A stretch of 64,000 nt of DNA, taken from the NCBI RefSeq assembly GCF_005849285.1, contig NZ_CP040517.1, positions 112,501-176,500 of the forward strand. Direction: 5' to 3'. The translations under genes were made by a program, and so were the position numbers. Under the pieces are notes generated by a model. That model was not told the DNA's origin and did no database searches. It saw only the letters and a program-made list of their open reading frames with translations. Shown in pieces: positions 38,335-48,197 of this stretch (its first letter is position 1; each line of letters starts with the position of its first letter). The stretch comes from Luteithermobacter gelatinilyticus. GTDB lineage: Bacteria; Pseudomonadota; Alphaproteobacteria; Sphingomonadales; Emcibacteraceae.

Positions 38335-40659
38335 ATGAAAATCGTGTGTTTGGGCGGTGGCCCCTCTGGTGTATATCTTGCCATTTCCATGAAATTGCGC
38401 AACCCCGAGCATGACATCACCGTGTATGAACGGAATCGCCCCGATGATACCTTTGGTTGGGGGGTGGTGTTTTCCGATCAGACCATGGAAAACCTACGTG
38501 CCAATGACCCGGTCAGTGCGGAAAACATGATCGGTGAGCTTATTCATTGGGATTATATTGATGTTCATGTCAAAAATGAAGTGGTCCGCTCCGGCGGTCA
38601 CGGTTTTATTGGCATCGGCCGCCAGCGGCTTCTGGACATTCTGTATAACCGCGCCCGGGAACTGGGTGTGAAAATGCATTTCCAGACGGAGATTGAGCTA
38701 GAGGACCTGGAGCAGTTTTCAGATGCGGACCTGATTGTGGCCGCCGATGGTCTTAATTCCAAGGTGCGGAACAATAATCTAGAAGCCTTTGACTGCGATA
38801 TTGATGTGCGCCCCAATAAATTTGTTTGGCTTGGCACCCACCAGCGATTCGATGACGCCTTTACCTTTATTTTCGAGGAAACCAAGCATGGCTGGATGTG
38901 GGTGCACGCCTACCAGTTCGACAAGGATACGTCCACCTTTATCGTAGAATGTGGTCCGGAAACTTATGATGCCTGGGGTTTCGAGCATATGAGCCATGAA
39001 GAAAGCGCCGAAACCTGTCGTCAGATTTTTGAAAAATATCTGGGCGGTCACAAGCTGATGACCAAATCCTCCCATATTCGCGGTTCGGCCTGGATCAACT
39101 TCCCGCGGGTGCTGTGCCATACCTGGGTCAAGGATAATATTGTATTGATCGGGGATGCGGCCCACACCGCGCATTTCTCCATCGGGTCAGGCACCAAGCT
39201 GGGGTTTGAGGACGCCATTAACCTTGCCGAACATCTTAATTCCGGCCTGCCGGTCAAGGACGCCCTGAAAACTTATCAGGACGAACGGGAACTGGAGGCG
39301 CTTAAATTGCAGTCCGCCGCCCGCAACTCCATGTCCTGGTTCGAGGAACTGGACCGGTATCTCGATTTTGATGTGACGCAGTTCACCTATTCGCTGCTGA
39401 CCCGTTCGCAGCGCGTCAGCCATGAAAATCTGCGTCTGCGCGACAAGGAATGGCTGGAAGGCGTGGAGAAATGGTTCTCCGACCGGGCGTTCCGGGCCGT
39501 GGGCAAGCAGCCGCCGGAAGGCAAGGCGCCGCCGCCAATGTTTACCCCTTACAAGATCCGCGATATGGAACTGGTCAACCGGGTGGCGGTCTCTCCCATG
39601 TCCATGTATTCCGCCAAGGACGGCCTGATCAACGATTTCCATTTTGTCCATTACGGCGCGCGGGCCATAGGCGGGGCTGGTCTTCTGTTCACGGAAATGA
39701 CCGATGTGTCCGCCGAAGGACGCATCACCCCCGGTTGTGCCGGCATCTATACGGATGAACACACCCAGGCCTGGAAACGGGTTGTGGATTTTGTCCATGA
39801 ACACAGCCAGGCGAAAATCGCTTTGCAGCTTGGTCATGCGGGCCGCAAAGGGTCCACCAAAGTGGGCTGGGAAGGCTACGATGTGCCGCTGGATGACGGC
39901 AACTGGGAACTGATTGCGCCCTCGCCGATCAAATGGGACGACGCCAACCAGACCCCGCGGGAAATGCAGAAAGAGGATTTTGACCGGGTGCTGAACCAGT
40001 TTGTGGAAGCCACCTGTCGGGCCGAGGAAGCCGGATTCGACATGGTTGAGCTGCATGCCGGCCACGGATATCTGCTGTCCTCCTTCATCACGCCGGTCAG
40101 CAACCAGCGGACCGATGAATATGGCGGCTCTCTGGAAAACCGTCTGCGGTTCCCAATCGAGGTGTTCAAGGCGATGCGCGATGTGTGGCCGGATCATAAA
40201 CCGATGTCGGTGCGGATTTCTTCCACGGACTGGATCGGCAAGGACGGGATTACGCCCGAGGATGCCGTGTTGATCGCCAAGGCTTTTGTGGATGCGGGCG
40301 CCGATATTATTGATGTGTCCACCGGACAGACCCTGCCGGTTCACAAGGTCAACCCGGTCTTCGGGCGTATGTTCCAGACCCCCATGTCGGACCAGATCCG
40401 CAACGAGGGGCATGTGTCCACCATGGCGGTTGGCAACATCTTTGAAACCGATCATGTCAACAGCATCCTGGCGGCGGGCCGCGCTGATCTGGTGCTCATT
40501 GGTCGGCCGCATCTGATGGATCCGCAATGGGTCATCCGCAGCGCGGCCGAGCAGGAATATCACGGGCCGGCGGTTCAGGTGCCCAAACAGTATCTGACGG
40601 CCTTCACCCAGCTGGAGACCAATCTCAAGCGGGCCGCCGAAATGGCCCTGAATGCGTAA
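38335..40659 (+). CDS. Bifunctional aminobenzoyl-/salicylyl-CoA monooxygenase-reductase
   Basis: 774 residues fusing two flavoproteins. Residues 1-385: FAD aromatic hydroxylase ([42 protein letters not shown]). Residues about 395-770: Old Yellow Enzyme-like FMN reductase ([73 protein letters not shown]). The same fusion is known in Azoarcus evansii 2-aminobenzoyl-CoA monooxygenase/reductase and in salicylyl-CoA 5-hydroxylases. It hydroxylates and then reduces the ring of the CoA ester. First gene of a plus-strand operon with SDR, MarR, hydratase, dehydrogenase and ligase. Confidence 0.88.
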   Translation: MKIVCLGGGPSGVYLAISMKLRNPEHDITVYERNRPDDTFGWGVVFSDQTMENLRANDPVSAENMIGELIHWDYIDVHVKNEVVRSGGHGFIGIGRQRLLDILYNRARELGVKMHFQTEIELEDLEQFSDADLIVAADGLNSKVRNNNLEAFDCDIDVRPNKFVWLGTHQRFDDAFTFIFEETKHGWMWVHAYQFDKDTSTFIVECGPETYDAWGFEHMSHEESAETCRQIFEKYLGGHKLMTKSSHIRGSAWINFPRVLCHTWVKDNIVLIGDAAHTAHFSIGSGTKLGFEDAINLAEHLNSGLPVKDALKTYQDERELEALKLQSAARNSMSWFEELDRYLDFDVTQFTYSLLTRSQRVSHENLRLRDKEWLEGVEKWFSDRAFRAVGKQPPEGKAPPPMFTPYKIRDMELVNRVAVSPMSMYSAKDGLINDFHFVHYGARAIGGAGLLFTEMTDVSAEGRITPGCAGIYTDEHTQAWKRVVDFVHEHSQAKIALQLGHAGRKGSTKVGWEGYDVPLDDGNWELIAPSPIKWDDANQTPREMQKEDFDRVLNQFVEATCRAEEAGFDMVELHAGHGYLLSSFITPVSNQRTDEYGGSLENRLRFPIEVFKAMRDVWPDHKPMSVRISSTDWIGKDGITPEDAVLIAKAFVDAGADIIDVSTGQTLPVHKVNPVFGRMFQTPMSDQIRNEGHVSTMAVGNIFETDHVNSILAAGRADLVLIGRPHLMDPQWVIRSAAEQEYHGPAVQVPKQYLTAFTQLETNLKRAAEMALNA

Positions 40660-40684
40660 CGGCTAAATGCCTGAGGAGAATATT

Positions 40685-41452
40685 GTGACAGGACGTTTGC
40701 AAGGAAAACATGCCATTGTCACCGGCGGCGGCCGGGGGATCGGGGCCGCCATCGCCGATGCTCTGGCAGCCGAAGGCGCACGGCTCAGTCTCTTGGGCCG
40801 CAATGAAGAGGTGCTGCAAGCCAAAGCGGAAAGCCTGCCTGAGGCAATCCCTCTGGCCTGCAATGTGACCGATGAAGCGGCTGTGGCGGCGACTTTCGCC
40901 GCCGCCCGTGAAAAATACGGCCCGGTGGATATTCTGGTCAATAACGCCGGGGCGGCCAAATCGGTGCCGTTTCTGAAAACCCGGCCCGATGACCTCAGGG
41001 CCATGCTGGATGTGAATCTTTTGGGGCCGTGGTTGTGCATGCAGGCGGCATTGCCGGATATGCTGGACAAGGGCGCGGGGCGTATTGTCACCGTGGCCAG
41101 TACCGCGGCGCTTAAAGGGTATGCCTATGTCACCGCTTACGGTGCCGCCAAACACGGGGTGCTGGGGCTGACGCGGGCGCTGGCTCTGGAACTGGCCCAG
41201 AAGGGGGTGACCGTGAACGCGGTCTGCCCCGGCTTCACCGAAACGGATATTGCTTTTGATGCGATAGAGAATATTATGGCCAAGACCGGCCGCAGCCGTG
41301 AAGAGGCCGTGGCCGAATTGGCCAAGCACAATCCGCAGAAACGGTTTATCCAGCCGGCAGAAGTGGCGGCGGCGGTGTTGTGGCTGTGCCAGGAAGACAG
41401 TGGATCAATCACCGGGCAGGCCATTTCCGTGGCCGGCGGAGAAGTAATGTAA
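40685..41452 (+). CDS. SDR-family beta-hydroxyacyl-CoA dehydrogenase
   Basis: 255 residues from GTG 40685, chosen because GAGGAG lies 7 bases before it; ATG 40667 is an in-frame alternative. Classical SDR: TGGGRGIG (cofactor), LVNNAGAAKS, catalytic Ser in VASTAALKG and YGAAKHG. The middle of an aromatic CoA operon suggests oxidation of a hydroxyacyl-CoA ring-derived intermediate, as proposed for the Azoarcus abm genes. 25 bp after the monooxygenase gene. Confidence 0.82.
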   Translation: MTGRLQGKHAIVTGGGRGIGAAIADALAAEGARLSLLGRNEEVLQAKAESLPEAIPLACNVTDEAAVAATFAAAREKYGPVDILVNNAGAAKSVPFLKTRPDDLRAMLDVNLLGPWLCMQAALPDMLDKGAGRIVTVASTAALKGYAYVTAYGAAKHGVLGLTRALALELAQKGVTVNAVCPGFTETDIAFDAIENIMAKTGRSREEAVAELAKHNPQKRFIQPAEVAAAVLWLCQEDSGSITGQAISVAGGEVM

Positions 41453-41461
41453 GGGGCGGCG

Positions 41462-41968
41462 ATGCCGGACACCAGCACAACCGACAGCAGCAAGAAACGC
41501 CTGGGGCTCTGGCTCCGGCTGATTACCGACAGCACCATGATCGAAAAAGAGGTTCGCGGCCGGTTCCGCAATGAATTTGGCGTGACCCTGCCGCGGTTCG
41601 ATCTGATGTCTGCGCTGTATCGGGCGCCGGGTGGTCTGACCATGGGCGAATTGTCGAAACAGCTTCTGGTGTCCAATGGCAATGTGACAGGCGTTGTTGA
41701 GCGGTTGCAGAAGGAGGGGCTGGTCAAACGCTGGGTATTGCCTACAGACCGGCGAATCTACAGCGTGGGGTTGACCCCCAAGGGGCGCACCGTGTTCAAG
41801 GAAATGGCCGACCGCCACGAAGGCTGGATTAATGAAATTCTCGGCGATCTGGATGACGATCAAGTGGATCGGATCCTGCATGATCTGGATGTGCTGAAGG
41901 ATCTTCTTAAAAAACGTAACGAAACGGCGAAAGCGGAAAGTCAAACCAAAGCTCAGGCCAGAAGCTAG
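41462..41968 (+). CDS. MarR-family regulator of the aromatic cluster
   Basis: 168 residues. Winged helix LTMGELSKQLLVSNGNVTGVVERLQKEGLVKRWVLPTDRRIYSVGLTPKGRTVFKEM. Embedded in the operon between SDR and hydratase, so probably autoregulated with the CoA ester as inducer. The 3' end runs into a short repeat region (41936-42010): the AAAGCTCAGGCC unit occurs twice with related copies between, on both sides of the TAG stop, so the C-terminus may be a recent length variant. Confidence 0.85.
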   Translation: MPDTSTTDSSKKRLGLWLRLITDSTMIEKEVRGRFRNEFGVTLPRFDLMSALYRAPGGLTMGELSKQLLVSNGNVTGVVERLQKEGLVKRWVLPTDRRIYSVGLTPKGRTVFKEMADRHEGWINEILGDLDDDQVDRILHDLDVLKDLLKKRNETAKAESQTKAQARS

Positions 41969-42025
41969 GCCCAAACCAAAGCCCAAATCAAAGCTCAGGC
42001 CAAAAGTGTCAAGAAGGAAAAAATT

Positions 42026-42835
42026 ATGAAAATGGCGACGTTGAAACCGCAACATTTTATCTGGGACATGCAGGACGGGGTGGCGGTAATCCGGCTGAAC
42101 CGGCCGGAGCGGAAGAACCCGCTCACCTTTGAGTCTTATGCGGAATTGCGTGATACCTTCCGCAGTATGGTTTATGCCGAGGATGTCAAAGCGGTGGTTT
42201 TTGCCAGCAATGGCGGCAATTTCTGTTCCGGCGGTGATGTGCATGACATCATCGGCCCGCTGTTGCAGCGGGACATGAAGGGGCTTCTGGAATTCACCCG
42301 CATGACCGGCGATCTGGTCAAGGCCATGATTTCCTGCGGAGTGCCGATCATTTCCGCCATTGACGGGGTGTGTGTGGGGGCCGGGGCCATGGTGGCGCTG
42401 GCATCTGATATTCGTTTTGCCACGCCCGAGGCCAAAACCGCCTTTCTGTTTACCCGCGTCGGACTTGCCGGCTGCGACATGGGAGCCTGCGCCTTGCTGC
42501 CGCGCATGATCGGTCAGGGCCGGGCGGCGGAGCTTCTTTATTCCGGGCGCGTCATGACTGCCGAGGAGGGCGACAAATGGGGTTTTTATAACCGGCTTGT
42601 CCCGGCGGACTCTCTGGAGGAAGAAGCCATTGCCTTTGCCCGGAGACTTGCCGAAGGCCCCAACTTCGGGCATATGATGACCAAAACCCAATTGCTCAGA
42701 GAATGGGATATGTCTTTGGAGGCGGCCATCGAGGCCGAAGCCCAGGCCCAAGCCATCTGCATGCAGACCAAGGATTTCCAGCGGGCCTATGATGCTTTTG
42801 TGGCCAAGGAAAAACCCGTCTTCAAAGGGGACTAA
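42026..42835 (+). CDS. Enoyl-CoA hydratase-family protein of the aromatic cluster
   Basis: 269 residues, crotonase superfamily: [21 protein letters not shown], oxyanion segments [14 protein letters not shown] and [48 protein letters not shown]. The long loop [18 protein letters not shown] differs from fatty-acid hydratases and fits aromatic-pathway relatives. It hydrates or opens an unsaturated cyclic CoA intermediate. The stop TAA overlaps the start context of the dehydrogenase gene (1-bp gap). Confidence 0.83.
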   Translation: MKMATLKPQHFIWDMQDGVAVIRLNRPERKNPLTFESYAELRDTFRSMVYAEDVKAVVFASNGGNFCSGGDVHDIIGPLLQRDMKGLLEFTRMTGDLVKAMISCGVPIISAIDGVCVGAGAMVALASDIRFATPEAKTAFLFTRVGLAGCDMGACALLPRMIGQGRAAELLYSGRVMTAEEGDKWGFYNRLVPADSLEEEAIAFARRLAEGPNFGHMMTKTQLLREWDMSLEAAIEAEAQAQAICMQTKDFQRAYDAFVAKEKPVFKGD

Positions 42836-42836
42836 A

Positions 42837-44012
42837 ATGACAAAACTGGATCAGACCTATCTTCACTGGCCGTTTTTTGAAGACCGTCACCGCACGCTCG
42901 CCCGGGATCTGGACCGATGGGCCCGGGACAACCTTTCCGGACTGAGCCATGACCGCGATAAGGTGGACGGGACCTGCCGGGAACTGGTGCGCCGGCTGGC
43001 TGCCGGGGGCTGGCTCAACTATGCGGTGCCGGATGCAGAGAGTGGCAAGCTGGATGTGCGCAGCCTGTGTCTGATCCGGGAAACGCTGGGACGTTATGAC
43101 GGTCTGGCGGATTTTGCCTTTGCCATGCAGGGACTCGGCAGCGGGGCCATCTCGCTGTATGGTTCCGAGGATCAGAAACAGACCTATCTTCCTGAGGTGG
43201 CGGCAGGGCGCAAGATCGCTGCCTTTGCCCTGTCGGAACCCCATGCCGGTTCCGATGTGGCGGCCATGAGCACCTCTTTCCGCGGAGACGGGGACGATCT
43301 TGTCCTGAATGGCTGCAAAACCTGGATTTCCAACGGCGGCATTGCCGATTTTTATGTGGTGTTTGCTCGTGAGGAAGGCACAACGGGCAGCAAAGGCATT
43401 TCCGCCATTATCGTGGATGCGGACACGCCAGGGTTCGAGGTGGCCGAACGGATCGAGGTGTCGGCGCCGCATCCCCTGGGGAAACTGATCTTTAAGGACT
43501 GCCGGGTGCCGCGCCGCAAGCTGATTGCCGAACAGGGACGCGGGTTTCGTTATGCCATGGGCACGCTGGACGTGTTCCGCTCCACAGTGGGTGCTGCGGC
43601 CATGGGCTTTGCCAAACGGGCGCTTCTGGAAGCTTCCGAGCGGGCGACCAGCCGGCACCTGTTTGGGGCCCCCATGAGCGACTTGCAGATTATTCAGTCT
43701 AAAATCGGCGATATGGCGCTCCATATTGACGCCAGCGCCCTGCTGATCTACCGGGCCGCCTGGACCAAGGATCTGGTGGCGGAACGGGTGACGCGCGAGG
43801 CGGCCATGGCGAAGCTGTTCGCCACCGAGGCGGCGCAGAAAATCATTGACGATGCGGTACAGATTTTCGGCGGTCAGGGGGTAGTGTTTAACGAAACCGT
43901 GGAACGGCTGTATCGGGAAATCCGCTCGCTGCGAATTTATGAGGGAGCCTCGGAAGTGCAAAAAATTATTATTGCAGGCCAGGCGCTTGCCCCGTATAAA
44001 GAAGAAAAATAA
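42837..44012 (+). CDS. Acyl-CoA dehydrogenase of the aromatic cluster
   Basis: 391 residues from ATG 42837. [50 protein letters not shown] is the FAD/substrate signature; [27 protein letters not shown] holds the catalytic Glu. FAD-dependent alpha,beta-dehydrogenation of an alicyclic or opened CoA ester in the pathway. Directly follows the hydratase. GGCCGGAA...TTCCGGCC in the following 110 bp gives a possible attenuating hairpin before the ligase gene. Confidence 0.86.
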   Translation: MTKLDQTYLHWPFFEDRHRTLARDLDRWARDNLSGLSHDRDKVDGTCRELVRRLAAGGWLNYAVPDAESGKLDVRSLCLIRETLGRYDGLADFAFAMQGLGSGAISLYGSEDQKQTYLPEVAAGRKIAAFALSEPHAGSDVAAMSTSFRGDGDDLVLNGCKTWISNGGIADFYVVFAREEGTTGSKGISAIIVDADTPGFEVAERIEVSAPHPLGKLIFKDCRVPRRKLIAEQGRGFRYAMGTLDVFRSTVGAAAMGFAKRALLEASERATSRHLFGAPMSDLQIIQSKIGDMALHIDASALLIYRAAWTKDLVAERVTREAAMAKLFATEAAQKIIDDAVQIFGGQGVVFNETVERLYREIRSLRIYEGASEVQKIIIAGQALAPYKEEK

Positions 44013-44124
44013 ACTCAAAAACAGGCCGGAAAATATAAAGATCAACAAGGTGTTCCGGCCGGTCGTTTAAGGGCTTTGGCGGATCAGTCTCACGGCAGTT
44101 GTAAGACACAAAACGAGGTGAAAT

Positions 44125-45744
44125 ATGTCTTATCCAACTGCCCATCAGGACCATTTTGCGCGCAAGAACTTGCCGCCCCGGGAGACGTGGCCGGATTTTC
44201 TTCTGGATCTTCCGGGGTACAGTTTTCCCGATCGGGTGAATGCGGCGACCGATATTCTGGAGTCCCAGATTGCCGCCGGACGGGGCTGGAAACCTGCGCT
44301 GCTGTTTGAGGACCAGGCCTGGACTTACGAGGAACTGAACCGCAAAGCCAATCAGATCGCGCGCGGCCTGACCGAGGAAATGGGGTTGATCCCGGGCAAT
44401 CGGGTTTTGTTACGGGGCTTTAACAATCCCATGATGGTGGCCGCCTGGTTTGGGGTGCTGAAAGCCGGCGGTATTGCGGTGGCGACCATGCCGTTGCTCC
44501 GGGCGCGGGATCTTAAGCCGATTTTGGCCAAGGCGGAAATCAGTCATGCGTTATGCGATGTGCGGCTCAGGGAAGAGCTGGACCTGGTGGCAGCGGCCTG
44601 TCCGACCCTGAAACAAACAGGATATTTCAGCGCCTTGGGCACGTCCGAGACGGCATTCGATCGTCTGGTTGCTGCCCAGGTGCCGGATTTTGAGACGGTG
44701 GAGACCGCGGCCGAGGATGTGGCGCTGATCGCGTTCACCAGTGGTACCACCGGCAATCCCAAGGGCTGCATGCATTTCCACCGGGATATTCTGGCCATGA
44801 ATTATTGTGTGGGGGAAAAACTTTTGGGGCTGAGGCCGGATGACCGGGTTGTGGGCAGCCCGCCCATAGCCTTTACCTTCGGGCTTGGCGCCCTGGTGAC
44901 ATTTCCCCTGAAGGCGGGGGCGAGTGTGGTTCTTCTGGAAAAACCGTCTCCGGCTGTCCTGCTAGAGGCCATTGCAACATATCGTGCCACCTGGTGTTTC
45001 ACGGCGCCGACTGGGTACCGGGCGATGCTGGACAATCTGGAGGGGGTGGATCTTTCCTCGCTGAAGAATTGTGTCTCAGCGGGGGAGCATCTGCCGCTGC
45101 CCACCTTTGAGGCGTGGCAAAAGGCGACAGGTCTGAAACTGATCAACGGCATTGGTGCGACGGAAATGATCCATATCTTCATTTCCGCCAAGGGGGACGA
45201 GATTCGTCCCGGCGCCACCGGCAAGGCCATTTATGGTTATGAGGCGCGGGTGGTGGATGACGATATGAACGATGCGCCACCGGGGGAGGTGGGGCGGCTG
45301 GCGGTGCGTGGCCCGACCGGCTGTCGCTATCTCAATGATCCGCGGCAAAAAAACTATGTCCGCAATGGCTGGAATCTCACCGGGGATGCTTACCGCCGGG
45401 ATGAAGACGGATATTTCTGGTTCCAGGCCCGCGCCGACGATATGATTATTTCCTCTGGGTACAATATCAGCGGGCCGGAAGTGGAAGAATGTCTGCTGGC
45501 GCATGCGGCGGTGCGGGAATGCGCCGTGATTGGCGTACCGGACGAGGCGCGCGGTCAGCGCATCAAGGCGTTTGTGGTGCTCAATGACGGATTTTCCGCC
45601 GGGCCGGTATTGATCCAGGAATTGCAGGATTTTGTCAAAAACACCATTGCGCCCTATAAATATCCCCGGGAAATCGAATTTGTGCAGACTCTGCCCAAGA
45701 CGGAGACCGGCAAGATCCAGCGTTTCAAGCTACGCCCGGCATGA
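44125..45744 (+). CDS. Benzoate/2-aminobenzoate-CoA ligase
   Basis: 539 residues, AMP-forming aryl-CoA ligase. ATP motif IAFTSGTTGNPKGCMHFHRDIL (about 202-223), GIGATEMIHIF (about 345-355), GYNISGPEVEECLLAHAAVRECAVIG, and the catalytic Lys in PKTETGKIQRFKLRP. The benzoate-CoA ligase subgroup is clear (MHFHRD, IGATEM.HIF). Given the bifunctional monooxygenase/reductase and RidA, anthranilate is the likely substrate. It primes the pathway by making the CoA ester. Confidence 0.86.
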   Translation: MSYPTAHQDHFARKNLPPRETWPDFLLDLPGYSFPDRVNAATDILESQIAAGRGWKPALLFEDQAWTYEELNRKANQIARGLTEEMGLIPGNRVLLRGFNNPMMVAAWFGVLKAGGIAVATMPLLRARDLKPILAKAEISHALCDVRLREELDLVAAACPTLKQTGYFSALGTSETAFDRLVAAQVPDFETVETAAEDVALIAFTSGTTGNPKGCMHFHRDILAMNYCVGEKLLGLRPDDRVVGSPPIAFTFGLGALVTFPLKAGASVVLLEKPSPAVLLEAIATYRATWCFTAPTGYRAMLDNLEGVDLSSLKNCVSAGEHLPLPTFEAWQKATGLKLINGIGATEMIHIFISAKGDEIRPGATGKAIYGYEARVVDDDMNDAPPGEVGRLAVRGPTGCRYLNDPRQKNYVRNGWNLTGDAYRRDEDGYFWFQARADDMIISSGYNISGPEVEECLLAHAAVRECAVIGVPDEARGQRIKAFVVLNDGFSAGPVLIQELQDFVKNTIAPYKYPREIEFVQTLPKTETGKIQRFKLRPA

Positions 45745-45864
45745 CCGTAGGGGAGCCGGGATAACCGTAGGGGAGGAAGCGTTATTATGCGCCAGTGCCG
45801 CAATCCATGCTGCCCCTGGCGAAGATAGGAACAGGGAGGCTAGCCACAGGGGGCCTTGTCCGCT

Positions 45865-46293
45865 TCAGGACGCGGAGTCCTCCATGGGGATCAGGAACTG
45901 TTCCATCCGGGCACGGATGTCGCCGGGGATGGGGGTGGCTTTGACCTGCGCCTTGCTGGCCCAGACAATGGTATGATGGTTGATCAGCCGGTCTTCGCCG
46001 TCATGCTGGACGCGTATTTCGAGATCAATGCGGCTGCGCCCCAGGGATTTCACCCCCAGAAACACGTCAAGCTTCTCGCCCAGCCGACTGGCTTTAAGGA
46101 AAGTGGTATCCACATGCACGGTCGGGGTCATGTGGTCTTCCTGCATCAGCGTGGCATAAGGCATCTCCAGCGGGCCTTCAAACCATTTTTCCAGAACTTC
46201 ATTGAATATTTCAAAATAACGTGGAAAAAAAACAATGCCGGCCGGATCGGTATGGTTGAAGCGGACGGTAATTTGGGTATGGAAATACTTCAT
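45865..46293 (-). CDS. 4-hydroxybenzoyl-CoA thioesterase-family protein
   Basis: 142 residues, hot-dog fold. TVRFNHTDPAGIVFFPRYFEIFNEVLEKWFEG carries the catalytic Asp of the 4HBT group. Hydrolyses aryl- or acyl-CoA; next to the CoA ligase it may release trapped CoA from dead-end esters. Convergent with the ligase gene, divergent from the Lrp-like gene. Confidence 0.85.
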   Translation of the reverse strand: MKYFHTQITVRFNHTDPAGIVFFPRYFEIFNEVLEKWFEGPLEMPYATLMQEDHMTPTVHVDTTFLKASRLGEKLDVFLGVKSLGRSRIDLEIRVQHDGEDRLINHHTIVWASKAQVKATPIPGDIRARMEQFLIPMEDSAS

Positions 46294-46346
46294 AATCTGA
46301 TACTTTGAAATTGGATGAACCGTTGATTGGGGATGTGGAGGTGATA

Positions 46347-46592
46347 ATGAAAAATTTTTTCGTGAAAATCAAATGTGAACTGGGAAAAGCCTATGACGTG
46401 GCGGCGGCTCTTGTGGATACACTTGAAGACAAGGTGGAGGAAGTCTATTCCATTTCCGGAGAATTTGATCTGATCATGAAAATCCGCCTCAATGATGATG
46501 AGGATGTGGGCCTGTTCGTCAATGAACATGTCCACGCTATCGACGGCATCAAGGACACTTTCACCCTGATAGCGTTCAAAGCTTTCAAATAG
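46347..46592 (+). CDS. Stand-alone Lrp/AsnC ligand-binding (RAM) domain protein
   Basis: 81 residues from ATG 46347 (GGAGGTGATA before it). Only the effector domain is present (KIKCELGKAYDVAAALVDTLEDKVEEVYSISGEFDLIMKIRL) without the DNA-binding HTH. Such SraA-like proteins assemble into ring oligomers and bind amino acids. Its TAG stop is formed by a mini-element TA-G. The role beside the anthranilate cluster and hemN is unknown; an amino acid sensor is inference. Confidence 0.82.
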   Translation: MKNFFVKIKCELGKAYDVAAALVDTLEDKVEEVYSISGEFDLIMKIRLNDDEDVGLFVNEHVHAIDGIKDTFTLIAFKAFK

Positions 46593-46602
46593 AGTGAATT
46601 AT
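46590..46602 (+). repeat. Mini-element end, copy 7 (forms a stop codon)
   Basis: TA then GAGTGAATTAT. The TA plus G form the stop of the Lrp-domain gene. Only one arm is recognisable. Confidence 0.55.
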
Positions 46603-46669
46603 GGCGACAGCATCACATATGGCTGTGTCCTGTTTTCTTCGGATGGTCATGATGCTGTCATATTGATTT

Positions 46670-46683
46670 TTGATATGGATCAG
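46670..46683 (+). promoter_or_regulatory. FNR/FixK-type box upstream of hemN
   Basis: TTGAT-ATGG-ATCAG differs from TTGAT-N4-ATCAA at one position and lies 58 bp before the hemN start. It would activate hemN when oxygen is low, as in other proteobacteria. Confidence 0.75.
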
Positions 46684-46741
46684 TGTTTCCGGGGCCTGGA
46701 TACGGTAAAAAGGCCCCCTATAGCACAAAGGATCCAGAAAG

Positions 46742-48160
46742 ATGACAGCACTGCGGACAAAACGGGAATTGTCCCCAGCCCCCCGGCGTTCTGACAGCGC
46801 CTCTCAGCCGGAACGTCCCAAACGCCTGCCGCGGTATACCAGCTATCCGACGGCATTACAGTTTGGCCCGTTGAAGGCGGACCAGGCCCGGCGCTGGCTC
46901 GACGAGGTGCCGGAACAGGCGCCGCTCAGCCTTTATTTCCATATTCCCTATTGCGATCAGCTATGCTGGTTTTGCGGTTGTTATACCCATATCAGCAACC
47001 ATTACGGACCGGTGGAGAAATATCTGTCTGTGCTGATTGAAGAATTGCGGCAAGCCGTGGCCCGGCTGTTTTCAGACGAGGTTGCGCGCCGGAAGGTCAG
47101 CCATATTCATTTTGGTGGCGGCTCGCCCACCCTTCTCAAGGCCGAGGATTTCGCGCGGCTTATGAAAGTGGTCTCTGAAACATTTGATATCCTGCCTGAT
47201 GCGGAAATTGCGGTGGAGGTTGATCCGCGCACGTTGAGTGCGGAAAAGGTACGCACCTATGCGGAACAGGGGGTCAACCGCGTCAGCATGGGCATTCAGG
47301 ATTTCAATCCCAGGGTCCAGAAAGCCATCAACCGCATTCAGCCGGCCGCCCTGATCGAAGAGTGCTTGGGATGGTTTCAGGATGTGGGAATCAGCAAAAT
47401 CAATTTTGATTTGATTTATGGCCTGCCCCATCAGACCCTGGACAGCATTCGGGAGACGGTCATGCAATCGATCTCTTATACCCCCTCTCGGATTGCCTTG
47501 TTTGGATATGCTCATGTGCCATGGCTGAAAAAACATCAGCGCATGATTCCCACTGAAGCCCTGCCGGATCAGGCGCTGCGCCAGCAGATGTTTGCTGAGG
47601 CCAGCGCCCAGCTTGAACAATGCGGGTATAGAGCCATAGGTCTGGACCATTTTGCCCGGCCCGGGGATCCTTTGCTGGAGGCGCGGGACAGGGGTCGTTT
47701 GAAAAGAAATTTCCAGGGGTACACCAATGATCCGGCCGAGGTCCTGATCGGGTTTGGCGCGTCGGCCATCAGTTCTCTGCCTGGCGGGTATGTGCAGAAC
47801 ACTACCGATATGAAAGACTATCAGGCCCGGATTCTGGCGGGGCGCAGCGCGGCCCGTCGGGGGGTGGGGTTGCGGCCGCGGGATCTTCTGATGCGGACTA
47901 TCATTTCGGACCTGATGTGTATGTTTGAAGTCAATCCCGAAGCACGGGCAAAACAACTGGGCGTGACTTATGACTTCGGGCGGGAAAAGGCTGGGTTGCA
48001 CCGGCTGATTTGTGCCGGCTATATGTGCCAGGACGGGGATGTCTATCGTATCACCGAAGCAGGGCGACCGTATCTCAGGGCCATATGTACGCTGTTTGAT
48101 GAATATTTTCCCCAGGACAGCGATATTCTGCACCGCTGTATTCATGAAAGCGAAGGCTAG
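46742..48160 (+). CDS. hemN: Oxygen-independent coproporphyrinogen III oxidase
   Basis: 472 residues, radical SAM enzyme of anaerobic heme synthesis. The iron-sulphur motif is YFHIPYCDQLCWFCGCYTHI (CxxxCxxC); PKRLPRYTSYPTALQF and VNRVSMGIQDFNPRVQKAINRIQP are HemN-specific. The C-terminal HemN domain is complete (MRTIISDLMCMFEVN). An FNR-like box precedes it. The TAG stop is formed by the TA-G of a full mini-element. Confidence 0.95.
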   Translation: MTALRTKRELSPAPRRSDSASQPERPKRLPRYTSYPTALQFGPLKADQARRWLDEVPEQAPLSLYFHIPYCDQLCWFCGCYTHISNHYGPVEKYLSVLIEELRQAVARLFSDEVARRKVSHIHFGGGSPTLLKAEDFARLMKVVSETFDILPDAEIAVEVDPRTLSAEKVRTYAEQGVNRVSMGIQDFNPRVQKAINRIQPAALIEECLGWFQDVGISKINFDLIYGLPHQTLDSIRETVMQSISYTPSRIALFGYAHVPWLKKHQRMIPTEALPDQALRQQMFAEASAQLEQCGYRAIGLDHFARPGDPLLEARDRGRLKRNFQGYTNDPAEVLIGFGASAISSLPGGYVQNTTDMKDYQARILAGRSAARRGVGLRPRDLLMRTIISDLMCMFEVNPEARAKQLGVTYDFGREKAGLHRLICAGYMCQDGDVYRITEAGRPYLRAICTLFDEYFPQDSDILHRCIHESEG

Positions 48161-48195
48161 AGTGAATTGTGCATAGGTTGGCTCAATTCACTCTA
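48158..48195 (+). repeat. Palindromic mini-element, copy 8 (forms the hemN stop)
   Basis: 38 bp TA...TA. Left arm GAGTGAATTGTGCATAGGTT, right arm GGCTCAATTCACTC. The left TA plus G are the hemN stop; the right TA lies 3 bp from the stop of the convergent marR gene. The hairpin could terminate both genes. Confidence 0.9.
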
Positions 48196-48197
48196 GA

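Noticed and set aside
39187-40563. A 458-codon minus-strand frame opposite the monooxygenase/reductase gene
   Set aside because: Antisense shadow of a well-identified flavoprotein; no domain features.
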